Positions 34,930 to 45,666 of a DNA stretch of 64,000 nucleotides are shown here, one piece after another. Position 1 is the first letter of the stretch; each line of letters begins with the position of its first letter. The translations under genes and the position numbers were made by a program. A model generated the notes under the pieces. It searched no databases. It was not told where the DNA came from and was given only the letters and a program-made list of their open reading frames with translations. Source of the stretch: Paenibacillus sp. (lineage in GTDB: Bacteria > Bacillota > Bacilli > Paenibacillales > Paenibacillaceae); contig JAILZT010000007.1 of assembly GCA_023512345.1 (NCBI GenBank), positions 1-64,000 of the forward strand. The letters are read 5' to 3'.

Positions 34930-37900
34930 TTAAGCAATCTCTGCTTCATCATCTTCCAGGCGCACGGAGACTAGCTTCGATACTCCGCCCTCTTCCATTG
35001 TAACCCCATAAAGAACATCTGCCTCTTCCATTGTACCTTTACGGTGGGTAACAACGATAAATTGCGTCTGTTCAGAGAACTCACGCAGATATTGTGCGAA
35101 TCGTACTACGTTGGCTTCATCCAAGGCTGCTTCAACTTCGTCGAGGACGCAGAACGGAACCGGCTTTACCTGTAAGATCGCAAACAACAAGGCCATTGCC
35201 GTAAGTGCACGTTCTCCACCGGATAAGAGCTGAAGGTTTTGCAGTTTTTTGCCTGGAGGCTGTGCCACAATATCAATACCTGTATCCAGCATATGCTCCG
35301 GATCCAGCAGCATGAGATCTGCTCTGCCGCCGCCGAACAACTTAGAGAATACCGTCCCAAATTCACGACGGATGGCATCGAAGGTCTGCTTGAAGCGCTT
35401 GGACATCTCTTCTTCCATTTCACGGATCACGTGGTATAGCGTTGTTTTGGCTTCGACAAGATCATCCTTCTGTTCACTTAGGAAGGAATAACGCTCATGT
35501 ACACGCTGATATTCTTCAATAGCTCCGAGATTGACCTCACCTAGCGCTGAAATACTGCGTTTTAACCGCTGCACATCTGCTTGAGCCGCTGGAACATCCT
35601 CGGGTACAGGATAACGCTGCTTGGCTAATTCATAACTCAATTCGTAATCATCGCTAAGCTTGCGTAATATGTTATCTAGTTCTACATCCAATCTGCCTAC
35701 GGATACTTCTGTACTTCTCAGCCGGTCTTCAACAGATCTTAAAGCTTGACGCTGATCCTTGGTTTCGCCCTCTTCGAGCTCCAGCTTACGTGAGAGTGCT
35801 GCTCTTTCGGCCCGAGCAAAATCAAGAGCCTTGGCAGTCCCTTCTTTTTTAAGAAGATAACTGTTCAGATCTTCCTTCTGTCTGACATCCTCAGTAGCAT
35901 TGGTCGCCAGATCTTGTTCAATCGTATTCAAGAGATTGCGGCTCTGACGGAGCTCCTTGTCCTGCGAACCCGCATCCTGCCGCATTCTGCGCAGCTGCTC
36001 CTCCAAAGAAAAGATCTCCTGATCCAGCTTCCCTTCAGCAACCATCATGCTGGTAAGTTTGCTTTGCAGTTCTTCTTTCTCGGTTTCACTTGCTTTACGT
36101 GCGGATTCGGCATTTCGGATATCCTCATGCGCTTTTTTCTCTTCGCTCTCGAGACGAGCCAATTCTGCTGTAGCCTGAATACGTGTCTCGTCAAGCCCTC
36201 GAACCTCGCTCTCAAAACCGCTCCGTTCAAGACCCGCACTTTCCACTTGTTCCACGACATGACGAAGTTCCTGCTCAAGCTGTTTCAGATCACCAGCCAT
36301 ACGCTGTTCCTCAAGTCGCTTCTCATCTCCGTCGCGCCGCAGCTGTTCCATCTTAGTCGCAGAGCTCTCTTGCTCCTCACGAAGCTTGACGATGCCTTGT
36401 TTCAGCTTAACGATTTGACGTTCGCTCTCTGCGATTTCACTGCTTAGTTGATCCAGCTGGCGTTTACGGCTTAGCAGACTATTATTCTTCTTATGCTGAC
36501 TGCCGCCGGTCATGGAGCCCCCTGCGTTCACAACATCGCCTTCCAGCGTAACGACCCGGAATCTATACTGGCATCTCGCAGCAATCTTGTTCGCTTGCTC
36601 CAGACTTTCCGCAATAACAACATTGCCCAGCAAACTGCCTATAATACCTGAATATTTATCTTCATAGCTTACGAGTTCAGAACCTATGCCTACAAATCCA
36701 TCAGCACCTTCCACCATTCCCCGGTCACTTCCAGAGATCTGCCTTGGACGAATAACATCCAATGGAAGGAAGGTAGCTCGTCCAAGCTGGCGCTGCTTCA
36801 AAAAGGCAATTGCTTGCCGTGACACGGATTCATCGTCCATAACCACATGCTGAAGAGAAGCCCCTAATGCAGTTTCTACCGCCATCTCGAGTTTTTCTGG
36901 AACAGCAATCAACTCGGCAACTGCACCATGTACACCCTTAAGCTGTCCTTTACGAGAACCCTTCAGTACTTCTTTGACACCTAACATAAAGCCGTCAAAG
37001 TCATCCTGCATTTCTTTCATGGTCTCATGCCGGGAGACTTGTGCTTCCCGCTTCTGTTCCCACTTGCGAAGACCGGACTGGGTTTCCTCCAGCAGTTTTT
37101 GCCGGGTACCCGATTGTCCGCTCTCCGTTATGTAGCCACTGCGTAAGTCACTAAGCTCCTGACCCAGTTCTGTGATTTTATCTTTAAGTTTCTTTTGGGC
37201 GACCAGTAATTCCGCTTGACGCACAGTCCACTTGTCGCCTTCTTCTTCACTGCGACTCATCCGACGTTCAAGAGTTTCCTTCTGTTGATCCGCATAACGG
37301 ATTTCGTTGCGTGCCTGAGCCATGAGATTCATCAGTTCTAGGAGAGCACTTTTCAGCTTCTCCTCACGACTTTGACTAATCCCGTCTGCCACACCTTCAA
37401 GTCTGGTTTCTTCCTGAGATAATTGCTCACGAAGTACCTTAAGAGCGGTTTGAGACTGCTCAAGCTTGGATTCCAGCCCGGCCAATTCCTTTTGCCGATC
37501 TGCTGAACGCTCCCCAACTGAGCCAAGCGTCTGCAATAGCTGCTCCCGATTATTCTCCAGATTGCGTCGGCGTTCCTTCAGCAGCTCGCCGTAGCCCTCG
37601 CTTTTCTCATAAGCCTCACTGAATCGCAGCAGTTCTTCCTGCTGTTTCTCAATTTGTTCCTCGAGTTGACGCAGTGCTGAGCGTCCGCTCTCCAGCTTGG
37701 CATCATGTGCTGAGACTACCGTTGAGAGCTGAAGTTGTTCATTACGTAGGGTTTCCAACTGAGCATTGCCCGTTTGCCAAGCAGTATGAATGCCTTCGAT
37801 CTGATGTACATATACAGAAATCTCCTGGTGCTTCAGCTGTTCCCGGAGCTCCTTGAAACGGATAGCCTTCTCGGATTGCTCCTTCAGCGGCCCCACTTGA

Positions 37901-38499
37901 TCCTCAAGCTCAGTAATGAGATCATGAATTCGAAGTAGGTTCTGTTCTGTTTCATCCAGCTTGCGTCCGGCTTCCTTTTTGCGTGATTTATATTTAACAA
38001 TCCCGGAGGCCTCTTCAAATATACCCCGCCGGTCCTCGGAGCGGGTACTGAGTATTTCTTCGATCCGGCCTTGTCCAATAATGGAATAGGCTTCACGCCC
38101 GATGCCCGTATCCATAAACAGCTCGGTAATATCTTTCAGGCGGCAGGTTTGCTTATTGATTAAGTATTCACTATCTCCGCTGCGATGAACACGACGAGTC
38201 ACCGTCACTTCACTAAAATCAAGTGGCAGTGCGTGATCCTCATTATCCAATGTTAGTGAGACCTCACCATAGTTCACAGCTTTGCGGGAATCACTTCCGG
38301 CAAAAATAATATCTTCCATCTTGCCACCGCGCAGCGACTTCGCGCTTTGTTCGCCGAGTACCCAGCGTATGCCGTCGGAAATGTTGCTTTTGCCACTGCC
38401 GTTAGGCCCAACTACTGCCGTAATGCCGCGAACAAATTCCATTTCTGTTTTATCGGCAAATGATTTAAAGCCTGCTAGCTCGATCCTTTTTAAAAACAT
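34930..38499 (-). CDS. smc: Chromosome segregation ATPase SMC
   Basis: 1189 residues, typical for Bacillales SMC. N-terminal head with Walker A GPNGSGKSN (about 32-40) and QGRIEEILSTRSEDRRG; long coiled coils; hinge at about 500-680 (GVHGAVAELIAVPEKLE, GSMTGGS); C-terminal head with LSGGERALTAMALLFA and Walker B CVLDEVEAALDEAN. With ScpA and ScpB it loads near parS sites and aligns the chromosome arms. It lies between rnc and ftsY as in relatives, but a terminator-like hairpin separates it from rnc. Confidence 0.97.
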   Translation of the reverse strand: MFLKRIELAGFKSFADKTEMEFVRGITAVVGPNGSGKSNISDGIRWVLGEQSAKSLRGGKMEDIIFAGSDSRKAVNYGEVSLTLDNEDHALPLDFSEVTVTRRVHRSGDSEYLINKQTCRLKDITELFMDTGIGREAYSIIGQGRIEEILSTRSEDRRGIFEEASGIVKYKSRKKEAGRKLDETEQNLLRIHDLITELEDQVGPLKEQSEKAIRFKELREQLKHQEISVYVHQIEGIHTAWQTGNAQLETLRNEQLQLSTVVSAHDAKLESGRSALRQLEEQIEKQQEELLRFSEAYEKSEGYGELLKERRRNLENNREQLLQTLGSVGERSADRQKELAGLESKLEQSQTALKVLREQLSQEETRLEGVADGISQSREEKLKSALLELMNLMAQARNEIRYADQQKETLERRMSRSEEEGDKWTVRQAELLVAQKKLKDKITELGQELSDLRSGYITESGQSGTRQKLLEETQSGLRKWEQKREAQVSRHETMKEMQDDFDGFMLGVKEVLKGSRKGQLKGVHGAVAELIAVPEKLEMAVETALGASLQHVVMDDESVSRQAIAFLKQRQLGRATFLPLDVIRPRQISGSDRGMVEGADGFVGIGSELVSYEDKYSGIIGSLLGNVVIAESLEQANKIAARCQYRFRVVTLEGDVVNAGGSMTGGSQHKKNNSLLSRKRQLDQLSSEIAESERQIVKLKQGIVKLREEQESSATKMEQLRRDGDEKRLEEQRMAGDLKQLEQELRHVVEQVESAGLERSGFESEVRGLDETRIQATAELARLESEEKKAHEDIRNAESARKASETEKEELQSKLTSMMVAEGKLDQEIFSLEEQLRRMRQDAGSQDKELRQSRNLLNTIEQDLATNATEDVRQKEDLNSYLLKKEGTAKALDFARAERAALSRKLELEEGETKDQRQALRSVEDRLRSTEVSVGRLDVELDNILRKLSDDYELSYELAKQRYPVPEDVPAAQADVQRLKRSISALGEVNLGAIEEYQRVHERYSFLSEQKDDLVEAKTTLYHVIREMEEEMSKRFKQTFDAIRREFGTVFSKLFGGGRADLMLLDPEHMLDTGIDIVAQPPGKKLQNLQLLSGGERALTAMALLFAILQVKPVPFCVLDEVEAALDEANVVRFAQYLREFSEQTQFIVVTHRKGTMEEADVLYGVTMEEGGVSKLVSVRLEDDEAEIA

Positions 38500-38612
38500 A
38501 ACTCGTCACTCACCTCTGACCCCATTATACCATAGCGTTCAGTACCCTTGGCATACAAGAAAGCACAGTTTAAACATACTTACACGCTTGCATAATATAA
38601 GGTTTCTCATTT

Positions 38613-38674
38613 AAAAAAGAGCAGCAGCAGTCAAGATTCCGCCCATACGCCGGCACCTTGACCATTGTTGCTCT
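38613..38674 (-). terminator. Terminator-like hairpin between rnc and smc
   Basis: On the minus strand AAGAGCA and GGTCAAG pair with CTTGACT and TGCTCTT in an interrupted long stem, followed by six T residues. It lies about 40 bp after rnc and about 115 bp before smc, so smc-ftsY probably have their own promoter or rely on readthrough. Confidence 0.65.
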
Positions 38675-38711
38675 TCTCTTCTTTGCATCCTGCCTTGAAA
38701 ATCATATATTC

Positions 38712-39422
38712 TCAGACGCCATCTTCCTTCAGGTGTAATAACGCCGCGGCTGCAGCCTGTTGCTCTGCTTCTTTCTTGGAACGACCGCTGCCACGCCCGA
38801 GTGAACGATTAGCCATATACACCTCAGAGACGAATTCACGCTCATGCGCAGGTCCTCGTTCTTCAATGATCCGATATTCCAGAGTACCCAATCCGTGATG
38901 CTGAATTAGCTCCTGCAGCTCCGTCTTAAAATCAGTCATCTGCATCTGCAGCTTTCCGTCCGTTTCTACAAGCGGGAACACATGGTTGTTCAGAAATCCG
39001 CGGGCTGCTTCTAGACCCTGATCCAGGTAAAGCGCTCCCACGAAAGATTCGAACACATCAGCAAGCAGGGCAGGGCGGGTACGTCCGCCCGTAAGTTCTT
39101 CCCCTTTACCTAGCAATACATACTGTCCGAAGCCCAGCGTTTCAGCGAACTTGACCAACGAGGGCTCGCACACAATGGCAGCCCGCAGTTTGGTCAATTC
39201 CCCTTCTGGTCGATCCGGTAACAGATTGTACAAATATTCAGAAACCGTAAGCTCCAGGACAGCGTCTCCTAGAAACTCCAAGCGCTCATTGTCCTGATGC
39301 TGGTTGAAACGGTGTTCATTCACATAAGATGCATGGGTAAAGGCCTGCTTCAGCAACACAGAATCGTGAAATTGGATTTGAAGTTGAACTTGTAATTGCT
39401 TCAGATCTCCATTCAAAAGCAC
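38712..39422 (-). CDS. rnc: Ribonuclease III
   Basis: 236 residues. The RNase III signature [20 protein letters not shown] (about 44-63) carries the metal-binding acidic residues, with a second cluster at [17 protein letters not shown] double-stranded RNA-binding domain forms the C-terminus ([21 protein letters not shown] and [20 protein letters not shown]). It processes rRNA precursors and duplex RNA. The start is GTG at 39422, or TTG at 39416, which has better spacing to AAGGGG. It follows fabF by 7 bp. Confidence 0.95.
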   Translation of the reverse strand: MLLNGDLKQLQVQLQIQFHDSVLLKQAFTHASYVNEHRFNQHQDNERLEFLGDAVLELTVSEYLYNLLPDRPEGELTKLRAAIVCEPSLVKFAETLGFGQYVLLGKGEELTGGRTRPALLADVFESFVGALYLDQGLEAARGFLNNHVFPLVETDGKLQMQMTDFKTELQELIQHHGLGTLEYRIIEERGPAHEREFVSEVYMANRSLGRGSGRSKKEAEQQAAAAALLHLKEDGV

Positions 39423-39429
39423 GGTCCCC

Positions 39430-40674
39430 TTACTGATTGAATTTTTTCAAAATAACAGTGGCGTTATGCCCTCCGAAACCAAAGGAGTTAGACATTACAA
39501 TGTTCAAGTCCGCTTTGCGCGGAACGTTAGGAACATAATCAAGATCACACTCTGGATCCTGATTCTCCAAGTTGATCGTTGGTGCAATCATTCCCTTTTG
39601 TAAAGAAAGTCCACAGATGATAGCTTCCACACCACCGGCTGCTCCCAGCAAGTGACCTGTCATGGATTTCGTGGAGCTAATGGCCACTTTATATGCATGT
39701 TCACCCAGCGCCTTCTTAACGGCAGTCGTTTCTGATCTGTCGCCAACAGGTGTTGAAGTTCCGTGAGCATTAATATAATCGATCTCCTCTGGAGTAATTC
39801 CAGCATCCCGAATCGCCATCTTCATGCAACGTGCTGCTCCATCTGGATCTGGCTCCGTCATGTGGTGAGCATCACCACTAAGTCCATAACCAATGATCTC
39901 GGCATAAATCCGCGCCCCACGTTTTTGAGCGTGTTCCAGTGACTCCAGTACCAGGATTCCGGCACCTTCACCCATTACAAAACCGTCACGATCAACATCA
40001 AATGGACGGCTGGCTTTTTCAGGCTCATCGTTACGTGTAGACATGGCTCTCATTGCACAAAAACCTGCCATACCTGTTGGACGAATCGTTGCTTCAGCTC
40101 CACCGCAGATCATAGCGTCTGCATCTCCACGCTGGATAAACCGATAAGATTCACCGATAGAATGGCTTCCCGTTGCACAGGCCGTTACTTGTGTTGTATT
40201 AGGGCCTTTAGCGCCCAAGTTAATGGAGAGTTGGCCTGATCCCATGTTCGCAATCATCATTGGAATAAAGAACGGGCTGACCCGTTTTGGACCTTTCTCC
40301 AATAGCAGATTATGCTGATCTTCCCAAGTTCCTAATCCACCGATACCAGAACCGACGGATACACCAATTCTTTCCGCATCAATATCTTGTCCGATTGTAA
40401 GACCGCTGTCTTTCAGGGCATCCTCGCCTGCTGCAACTGCGAACTGTACGAAACGGTCCATTTTACGGGCTTCCTTACGACCAAAGCGCTCCTCGGCATC
40501 AAAATCTTTAACTGAAGCCGCGATCCGTGTTGTATAGTCGCTGACATCGAAGGCTTCAACTAAGGATACGCCAGACTTCCCACTCATGAGGTTGTCCCAG
40601 AACGTTTCCAAATCTTTACCCAGCGAAGTCACCACTCCCATACCGGTAACAACCACTCTATGACTCAATGACAT
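39430..40674 (-). CDS. fabF: Beta-ketoacyl-ACP synthase II FabF
   Basis: 414 residues. The active-site triad is Cys in [13 protein letters not shown], His in [11 protein letters not shown] and His in [13 protein letters not shown]. The N-terminal [16 protein letters not shown] is typical. It extends acyl-ACP with malonyl-ACP in fatty-acid elongation. It lies downstream of acpP after about 210 bp that contain two hairpins, and just upstream of rnc. In B. subtilis fabF is elsewhere with fabHA; here it is inside the fap block. Confidence 0.97.
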   Translation of the reverse strand: MSLSHRVVVTGMGVVTSLGKDLETFWDNLMSGKSGVSLVEAFDVSDYTTRIAASVKDFDAEERFGRKEARKMDRFVQFAVAAGEDALKDSGLTIGQDIDAERIGVSVGSGIGGLGTWEDQHNLLLEKGPKRVSPFFIPMMIANMGSGQLSINLGAKGPNTTQVTACATGSHSIGESYRFIQRGDADAMICGGAEATIRPTGMAGFCAMRAMSTRNDEPEKASRPFDVDRDGFVMGEGAGILVLESLEHAQKRGARIYAEIIGYGLSGDAHHMTEPDPDGAARCMKMAIRDAGITPEEIDYINAHGTSTPVGDRSETTAVKKALGEHAYKVAISSTKSMTGHLLGAAGGVEAIICGLSLQKGMIAPTINLENQDPECDLDYVPNVPRKADLNIVMSNSFGFGGHNATVILKKFNQ

Positions 40675-40791
40675 TCACCCCATCTGTAGGCTGTTTAGTA
40701 ACATAACCTGTTTTGTTGTGTACTGCTACTGCTATATAAAATTCAGTCACCACGCTGATACCCCTTGCCGTGGTTCTGTTATTTCCCCTAT

Positions 40792-40814
40792 AAAGGTGCG
40801 CGAACGCACCCTTT
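40792..40814 (-). promoter_or_regulatory. UUCG-capped hairpin between acpP and fabF
   Basis: On the minus strand AAAGGGTGCG, TTCG and CGCACCTTT form a stable stem with a UUCG tetraloop, followed by TATAGG rather than a T run. A second hairpin (about 40849-40875; AAGTCCCG with CGGGGCTT) lies nearer acpP. They probably protect the acpP mRNA 3' end or set a processing point, so that ACP is made in excess. Role inferred. Confidence 0.6.
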
Positions 40815-40884
40815 GGTATATCGTTGTCACTGTAAAGATGTGGAGAAGCCCCGCCCTTACAGGTACGGGACTTTTAATCATAGA

Positions 40885-41127
40885 CTAGGTATGAGATTGT
40901 ACATACTTCACAACTTCACCCACGGTCGTAATCTTCTCTGCATCTTCATCAGAGATTTCCATATCGAATTCATCTTCCAATTCCATAACCAATTCTACTA
41001 CATCAAGAGAATCAGCACCTAAATCATCTTTGAAAGACGCTTCTAATGTTACCTCAGCTTCATCGGCACCTAAGCGGTCGATGACAATGCGTGTTACACG
41101 CTCCAATACATCGGACATCCGGTTCAC
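40885..41127 (-). CDS. acpP: Acyl carrier protein
   Basis: 80 residues, strongly acidic. The phosphopantetheine attachment Ser lies in [18 protein letters not shown] (about Ser41). It carries acyl chains in fatty-acid and phospholipid synthesis. It is between fabG and fabF, with hairpins downstream that could raise its mRNA level above that of neighbours. The start follows GGAGGTGAACCGG. Confidence 0.97.
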   Translation of the reverse strand: MNRMSDVLERVTRIVIDRLGADEAEVTLEASFKDDLGADSLDVVELVMELEDEFDMEISDEDAEKITTVGEVVKYVQSHT

Positions 41128-41240
41128 CTCCTCCTTTGGTATTATACGAGATATGGGGTCAAAATACCATAGAGCGTAAAAAACGCTTTCCGGCTAACCT
41201 CAACCCCTGTTAAATCCCGGTTAAATCACTGTAAAAATAA

Positions 41241-41990
41241 TTACATGTACATTCCGCCATCCACGTGAAGTGTCTGGCCGGTCATGTAGGCTGCTCCTTC
41301 AGAAGCAAGGTACACTGCCGCCATAGCGATATCCTCAGGACGTCCAAGGCGGGCTAAGGGAATACCTTGCACCAGCCCAGCCCGGACTTCCTCAGACAGC
41401 TCACGTGTCATATCGGTATCGATAAAGCCCGGAGCAATACAATTCACTGTAATACCGCGTGAAGAAAGTTCGCGAGCTGCCGATTTGGTCAAACCGATAA
41501 TACCTGCCTTAGCTGCTGAATAGTTAGCTTGACCAGGATTTCCTGTTACACCTACAACAGAGGAGATATTGATAATACGGCCATAACGCTGCTTCATCAT
41601 AGGGCGTGTAACAGACTTCAAACAATTGAACACGCCTTTCAGATTCGTCTCAATGACCTGATCAAATTCTTCCTCTTTCATACGCATAATTAGATTATCA
41701 CGGGTAATTCCGGCGTTATTAACGAGTATGTCGATCCGGCCCCAGGTATTCAGAATCTCTTTCACAAGATTCTCTGCCTGATCACTTTTACCGACATTCC
41801 CCCGAATTGCAATTCCCTCTGATCCAAGCTCTACAATTCGCGCTACAGTTTCCTGTGCTGCCTCTTCATTTCCGGAATAGTTCACGGCCACCTTAACACC
41901 ATGCTTGGCCAACTCTAGAGCAATGCTGCGGCCAATCCCGCGAGAAGCACCTGTAACAAGAGCCGTTTGGCCTCGTAATGCTGAGAACAT
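41241..41990 (-). CDS. fabG: 3-oxoacyl-ACP reductase FabG
   Basis: 249 residues of the SDR family. NADPH motif [14 protein letters not shown] (about 14-27), NNAG in [12 protein letters not shown], and active site Ser in [11 protein letters not shown] with YSAAK. The C-terminus [12 protein letters not shown] is typical of FabG. It reduces 3-oxoacyl-ACP in each elongation round. Cotranscribed with fabD and acpP. Confidence 0.96.
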   Translation of the reverse strand: MFSALRGQTALVTGASRGIGRSIALELAKHGVKVAVNYSGNEEAAQETVARIVELGSEGIAIRGNVGKSDQAENLVKEILNTWGRIDILVNNAGITRDNLIMRMKEEEFDQVIETNLKGVFNCLKSVTRPMMKQRYGRIINISSVVGVTGNPGQANYSAAKAGIIGLTKSAARELSSRGITVNCIAPGFIDTDMTRELSEEVRAGLVQGIPLARLGRPEDIAMAAVYLASEGAAYMTGQTLHVDGGMYM

Positions 41991-42049
41991 GATTTAATCC
42001 CCTTTCATAGATCATGACTATAGAACAACTAGTCATTGTGTTGCAAGCA

Positions 42050-42973
42050 CTACAAACCCGTTTGGGCACTTTCAAGACTGTTGATGTTAACCACCTTAAC
42101 ACTTTTGTCGATTTTACGTATTAGTCCAGCAAGCACACTGCCGGAGCCAATTTCAACAAAAGTATCCACACCGTCAGCAATCAACCATTCTATGCTGTCC
42201 TGCCATAATACGGGTGAATAGACCTGACGGACCAGCAGTTCTCGAATTTCTTCGGGATTGGTTACAGGTGCTGCCGTAACATTCACTACAACAGGTACAG
42301 AAGGAGCGTGGAAAGTTACTTTCTTAAGCTCCTCTGCAAGGCGATCCGCAGCTTCTTTCATCAATGAGGAATGAAAGGGGCCGCTGACTTCTAGAGGAAT
42401 GGCCCGTTTGGCACCAGCTTCCTTCACACGCTCTACCACACTATTAACGCCTTCCTGTGAACCTGAGACAACGATTTGACCCGGACAATTAACGTTTGCC
42501 AATTCAACTGAACCACTAGTTTCGGAAACATTACGACATAGTTCAGCGAGCGCCTCCCGTTCTGCACCTAGCACAGCAGCCATGGCACCTTTGCCTCCAG
42601 GTACTGCCTCTTCCATAAATCGGCCGCGCAGACGTACGAGACTTACCGCATCCTCGTAAGACAGCACTCCTGCAGCGACTAGCGCACTATACTCACCTAG
42701 GCTATGACCAGCAACGTAATCTGGCTTGATCCCTTGATCCTGCAGCGCCTTCAAATAAGCAATACTCGCTGTTAGAAGTGCTGGCTGAGTATTTACGGTC
42801 TGCTTTAGTTCACTTTCAGGTCCTTCAAAGATGAGTGTGCTTAGTGGAAAGCCAAGTACTTCATCACCCTTCTCAAATACCGCACGACTCTGCGGCAATG
42901 CATCAAATATATCTTTACCCATGCCGACAGCTTGAGCCCCTTGGCCGGGAAACACAAACGCTATTTTACCCAT
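42050..42973 (-). CDS. fabD: Malonyl-CoA:ACP transacylase FabD
   Basis: 307 residues. The nucleophile Ser lies in GHSLGEYSALVAAG (about 92) and the catalytic His in VSGPFHSSLMKEAA. FPGQGAQAVGMGKD near the N-terminus is the other family motif. It makes malonyl-ACP for FabH and FabF. It follows fabH and precedes fabG in the FapR-controlled operon. Confidence 0.96.
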   Translation of the reverse strand: MGKIAFVFPGQGAQAVGMGKDIFDALPQSRAVFEKGDEVLGFPLSTLIFEGPESELKQTVNTQPALLTASIAYLKALQDQGIKPDYVAGHSLGEYSALVAAGVLSYEDAVSLVRLRGRFMEEAVPGGKGAMAAVLGAEREALAELCRNVSETSGSVELANVNCPGQIVVSGSQEGVNSVVERVKEAGAKRAIPLEVSGPFHSSLMKEAADRLAEELKKVTFHAPSVPVVVNVTAAPVTNPEEIRELLVRQVYSPVLWQDSIEWLIADGVDTFVEIGSGSVLAGLIRKIDKSVKVVNINSLESAQTGL

Positions 42974-43007
42974 ACCTGTTAAATCCCCTTTGCTGCAAGT
43001 GAGTTTT

Positions 43008-44012
43008 CTACCAGATCAGCACCGAAGCGCCCCAAGTAAGACCGCCGCCGAACCCAACCATGAGAACGGTATCGCCTTCCTTCATTCGACCCTGTTCGGC
43101 TGCTTCAACCAGCGCTAACGGGATCGAAGCCGCTGAGGTGTTAGCGTATTTATCCACATTAATAACAACATTTTCTGGTGGAAGGTTAAGCCGCTGCATA
43201 GCAGACTGAATAATGCGAATGTTCGCTTGATGAGGAACAAACAAATCAATATCTTCTTTGCCAATACCAGCTTTGGTGAGCACTCTTTCAGTTGCCGTAC
43301 CCATAATGCGAACAGCAAACTTAAAGACTTCAGTACCGTTCATGTATATGTAATGCTTCTTACCTTCCACGGTTTCCTGAGAAGCTGGCAGACGTGAACC
43401 TCCGCCTTCTAGCTTAAGCAGACTGCCTCCAGAACCTTCTGCACCAAGATCAAAAGATTGGAAGCCTCGCCCTTCCGGCACTTCTCCTATAATTACAGCA
43501 CCGGCACCGTCGCCAAAGAGCACACAGGTGTTGCGATCGGTGTAATCCGTAATCCGGGACAAGGTATCTGCACCAATGATAAGTGCGTTGTTGTACATTC
43601 CATTCTGAATCATACCTACCGCAGTTGCCAAGCTGTATACGAAGCCGGAGCAAGCAGCGGACAAATCAAAAGCGGCTGCCCTCTTCGCTCCCAGCTTGTC
43701 CTGCAGAATACAGGCTGTTGAAGGAAAAGCACTATCAGGTGTAATTGTTGCTATGATAATGAGATCGAGTTCCTCCGGTTTCATACCTGCAGACTCAAGT
43801 GCTTTGAGAGCAGCAGCATAAGAAAGGTCTGAGGTGGCTTCATCTGGAGAAGCAATGTGGCGTTCCCGAATCCCTGTTCGGCTAACGATCCATTCATCAT
43901 TTGTATCAACCATTTTTTCTAGATCAGCATTGGTTAAAATTTTCTCAGGAACATATTTCCCTGTACCAATAATGCCTACTGGCCGTAATTGCTGTTTCAT
44001 ATTGTCACTCAC
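43008..44012 (-). CDS. fabH: 3-oxoacyl-ACP synthase III FabH
   Basis: 334 residues. The triad is Cys in FDLSAACSGFVYSL, His in LFVPHQANIRI and Asn in DKYANTSAASIPL. It starts fatty-acid synthesis by condensing a CoA primer, in Bacillales mostly branched, with malonyl-ACP. The gene overlaps plsX by four bases. Its place between plsX and fabD differs from B. subtilis, where fabH genes lie outside the fap operon. Confidence 0.96.
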   Translation of the reverse strand: MSDNMKQQLRPVGIIGTGKYVPEKILTNADLEKMVDTNDEWIVSRTGIRERHIASPDEATSDLSYAAALKALESAGMKPEELDLIIIATITPDSAFPSTACILQDKLGAKRAAAFDLSAACSGFVYSLATAVGMIQNGMYNNALIIGADTLSRITDYTDRNTCVLFGDGAGAVIIGEVPEGRGFQSFDLGAEGSGGSLLKLEGGGSRLPASQETVEGKKHYIYMNGTEVFKFAVRIMGTATERVLTKAGIGKEDIDLFVPHQANIRIIQSAMQRLNLPPENVVINVDKYANTSAASIPLALVEAAEQGRMKEGDTVLMVGFGGGLTWGASVLIW

Positions 44013-44998
44013 TTCCCGCTAATTTCCTTCGATATACTTGCTACAAGGTCTGCTTGAAGCGCAATTCGCGCTTGTCTGACCGCATTTTTAACGGCATTTC
44101 CGTCAGAGGAACCGTGTCCTTTCACTACTAGCCCACTTAGCCCAAGCAGCGGCGCTCCTCCATGCTCTTTGTAATCCATCTTACCTTTCAATGCTCTTAG
44201 CTGAGGCATAAGCATAGCCGCTCCAAGTTTGGTCTTAAGAGACATACTGAATTGTTCCTTAAGTAACGCAAACATTGCTCCTGCAGTACCTTCTAGTGTC
44301 TTCAGCAGAATGTTCCCTGCAAAACCGTCACATACCAGAACATCACAACTGCCTAGTAATACATCCCGAGCTTCGACATTACCGACAAAATAAATGCCAT
44401 GCAAAGCCTCCAGCAGCGGGTAAGCTTCCTTCGTCAGCTCATTGCCCTTGCCGGGCTCAGTGCCTACGTTAAGCAATCCAACACGGGGTTTAGCAATTCC
44501 ATGTACCTTGCTCCGGTATATGCTTCCCATAAGCGCATATTGTGCCAAATGCTGTGGCTTTGCATCCATATTGGCACCAAGATCCAGGGCAAGCACGCCT
44601 ACATCGTCCAGTGTAGGAATCATGGGAGCCAAAGCAGGTCGTTCTATACCCTGCATTCTTCCGACGATAAGCAAGCCTGTCGTCATAAGTGCGCCCGTAT
44701 TACCGGATGAGATCATCGCATCTGCTTCACCTTCTCGAACCATACGCCCAGCGACAACCATGGATGAATCCTTTTTACGGCGTACGGCCTTAACAGGCTC
44801 TTCATCCGAACCAATAACATCCCCTGCATGACGAACTGTCACATTAGACGGCTTATTCTTAAGCAGCGGTTCCAATCTCGCTTCGTCACCAACGAGTACA
44901 ATTTGTGTGTCTTTCCATTCCGCGGCCGCGGACAACGCACCCTCAACGTTACATTCAGGAGCGTTGTCCCCGCCCATGGCATCAATGGCGATCAGCAC
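44009..44998 (-). CDS. plsX: Phosphate acyltransferase PlsX
   Basis: 329 residues. The N-terminal [13 protein letters not shown] and later [25 protein letters not shown] and [13 protein letters not shown] are hallmarks. It turns acyl-ACP into acyl-phosphate, the donor for PlsY in phospholipid synthesis. The start is GTG behind GGGGGAG, overlapping the end of fapR by 17 bases. Confidence 0.96.
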   Translation of the reverse strand: MLIAIDAMGGDNAPECNVEGALSAAAEWKDTQIVLVGDEARLEPLLKNKPSNVTVRHAGDVIGSDEEPVKAVRRKKDSSMVVAGRMVREGEADAMISSGNTGALMTTGLLIVGRMQGIERPALAPMIPTLDDVGVLALDLGANMDAKPQHLAQYALMGSIYRSKVHGIAKPRVGLLNVGTEPGKGNELTKEAYPLLEALHGIYFVGNVEARDVLLGSCDVLVCDGFAGNILLKTLEGTAGAMFALLKEQFSMSLKTKLGAAMLMPQLRALKGKMDYKEHGGAPLLGLSGLVVKGHGSSDGNAVKNAVRQARIALQADLVASISKEISGK

Positions 44999-45578
44999 TA
45001 CGGTCTCCCCCTTCGCTGTATTCTTCTATTGCGGACCGATAAACTACAAAGTGGCCCTGAAAAACCATTTCTTCCCCAACATATGTAAATACGTCAACTT
45101 CCGCCTTACCTTTTCGACCCGCAAGAGAGCGAACATAGGCTTTGGAGATACATTTCTCTCCCAAACGGACCATACGTACAAAACGAATATCGGCAGAAGC
45201 TGTCAGAGCAATCTCTGCATCTATCACGGCTACCGCTAGCGAATTGGCTTGAGCGAAAACATAGTGCCCCCGGGCAATGCCGTTTCTGGAGAATACATGC
45301 TCCTCACGAATCTCAAATATGGAAATCCCGCTCTTATCGAGCTGTAAATCTACAATTTCACCAACAACTTCATCTGCTGGCAGAGAGCGGACCTGATCAT
45401 AGGAATGCTCCGCCATTTGTTTCATACGCTCACGCAGCTCCGGAATGCCAAGCTCCATCCGGTCCAATCGGATCGTCTGAATACTAACCTTCAACTGCCG
45501 CGTCAACTCACGGTCCGTAACAAAAGGATTTCCTTCAATAATTTGCAGCAGATGCTGCTGACGCTCTTTTTTGGACAC
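44982..45578 (-). CDS. fapR: Fatty-acid and phospholipid regulator FapR
   Basis: 198 residues. The N-terminal DeoR-like helix-turn-helix ([25 protein letters not shown]) is followed by a hot-dog fold domain ([40 protein letters not shown]) that senses malonyl-CoA. FapR represses this operon until malonyl-CoA releases it. The GTG at 45578 is the first usual start in frame, but it is far (18 bases) from the strong GGAGGT site. The in-frame ATC at about 45590, nine bases from that site, may be the real start. Confidence 0.95.
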   Translation of the reverse strand: MSKKERQQHLLQIIEGNPFVTDRELTRQLKVSIQTIRLDRMELGIPELRERMKQMAEHSYDQVRSLPADEVVGEIVDLQLDKSGISIFEIREEHVFSRNGIARGHYVFAQANSLAVAVIDAEIALTASADIRFVRMVRLGEKCISKAYVRSLAGRKGKAEVDVFTYVGEEMVFQGHFVVYRSAIEEYSEGGDRSADRH

Positions 45579-45666
45579 CCGCTCGATAACGGCTCACCTC
45601 CTGGCCCATGCTGAAACGGCCGCAGATGGCCGCTGCCGTCTAAGTTATAAGATCATATCAATTATT

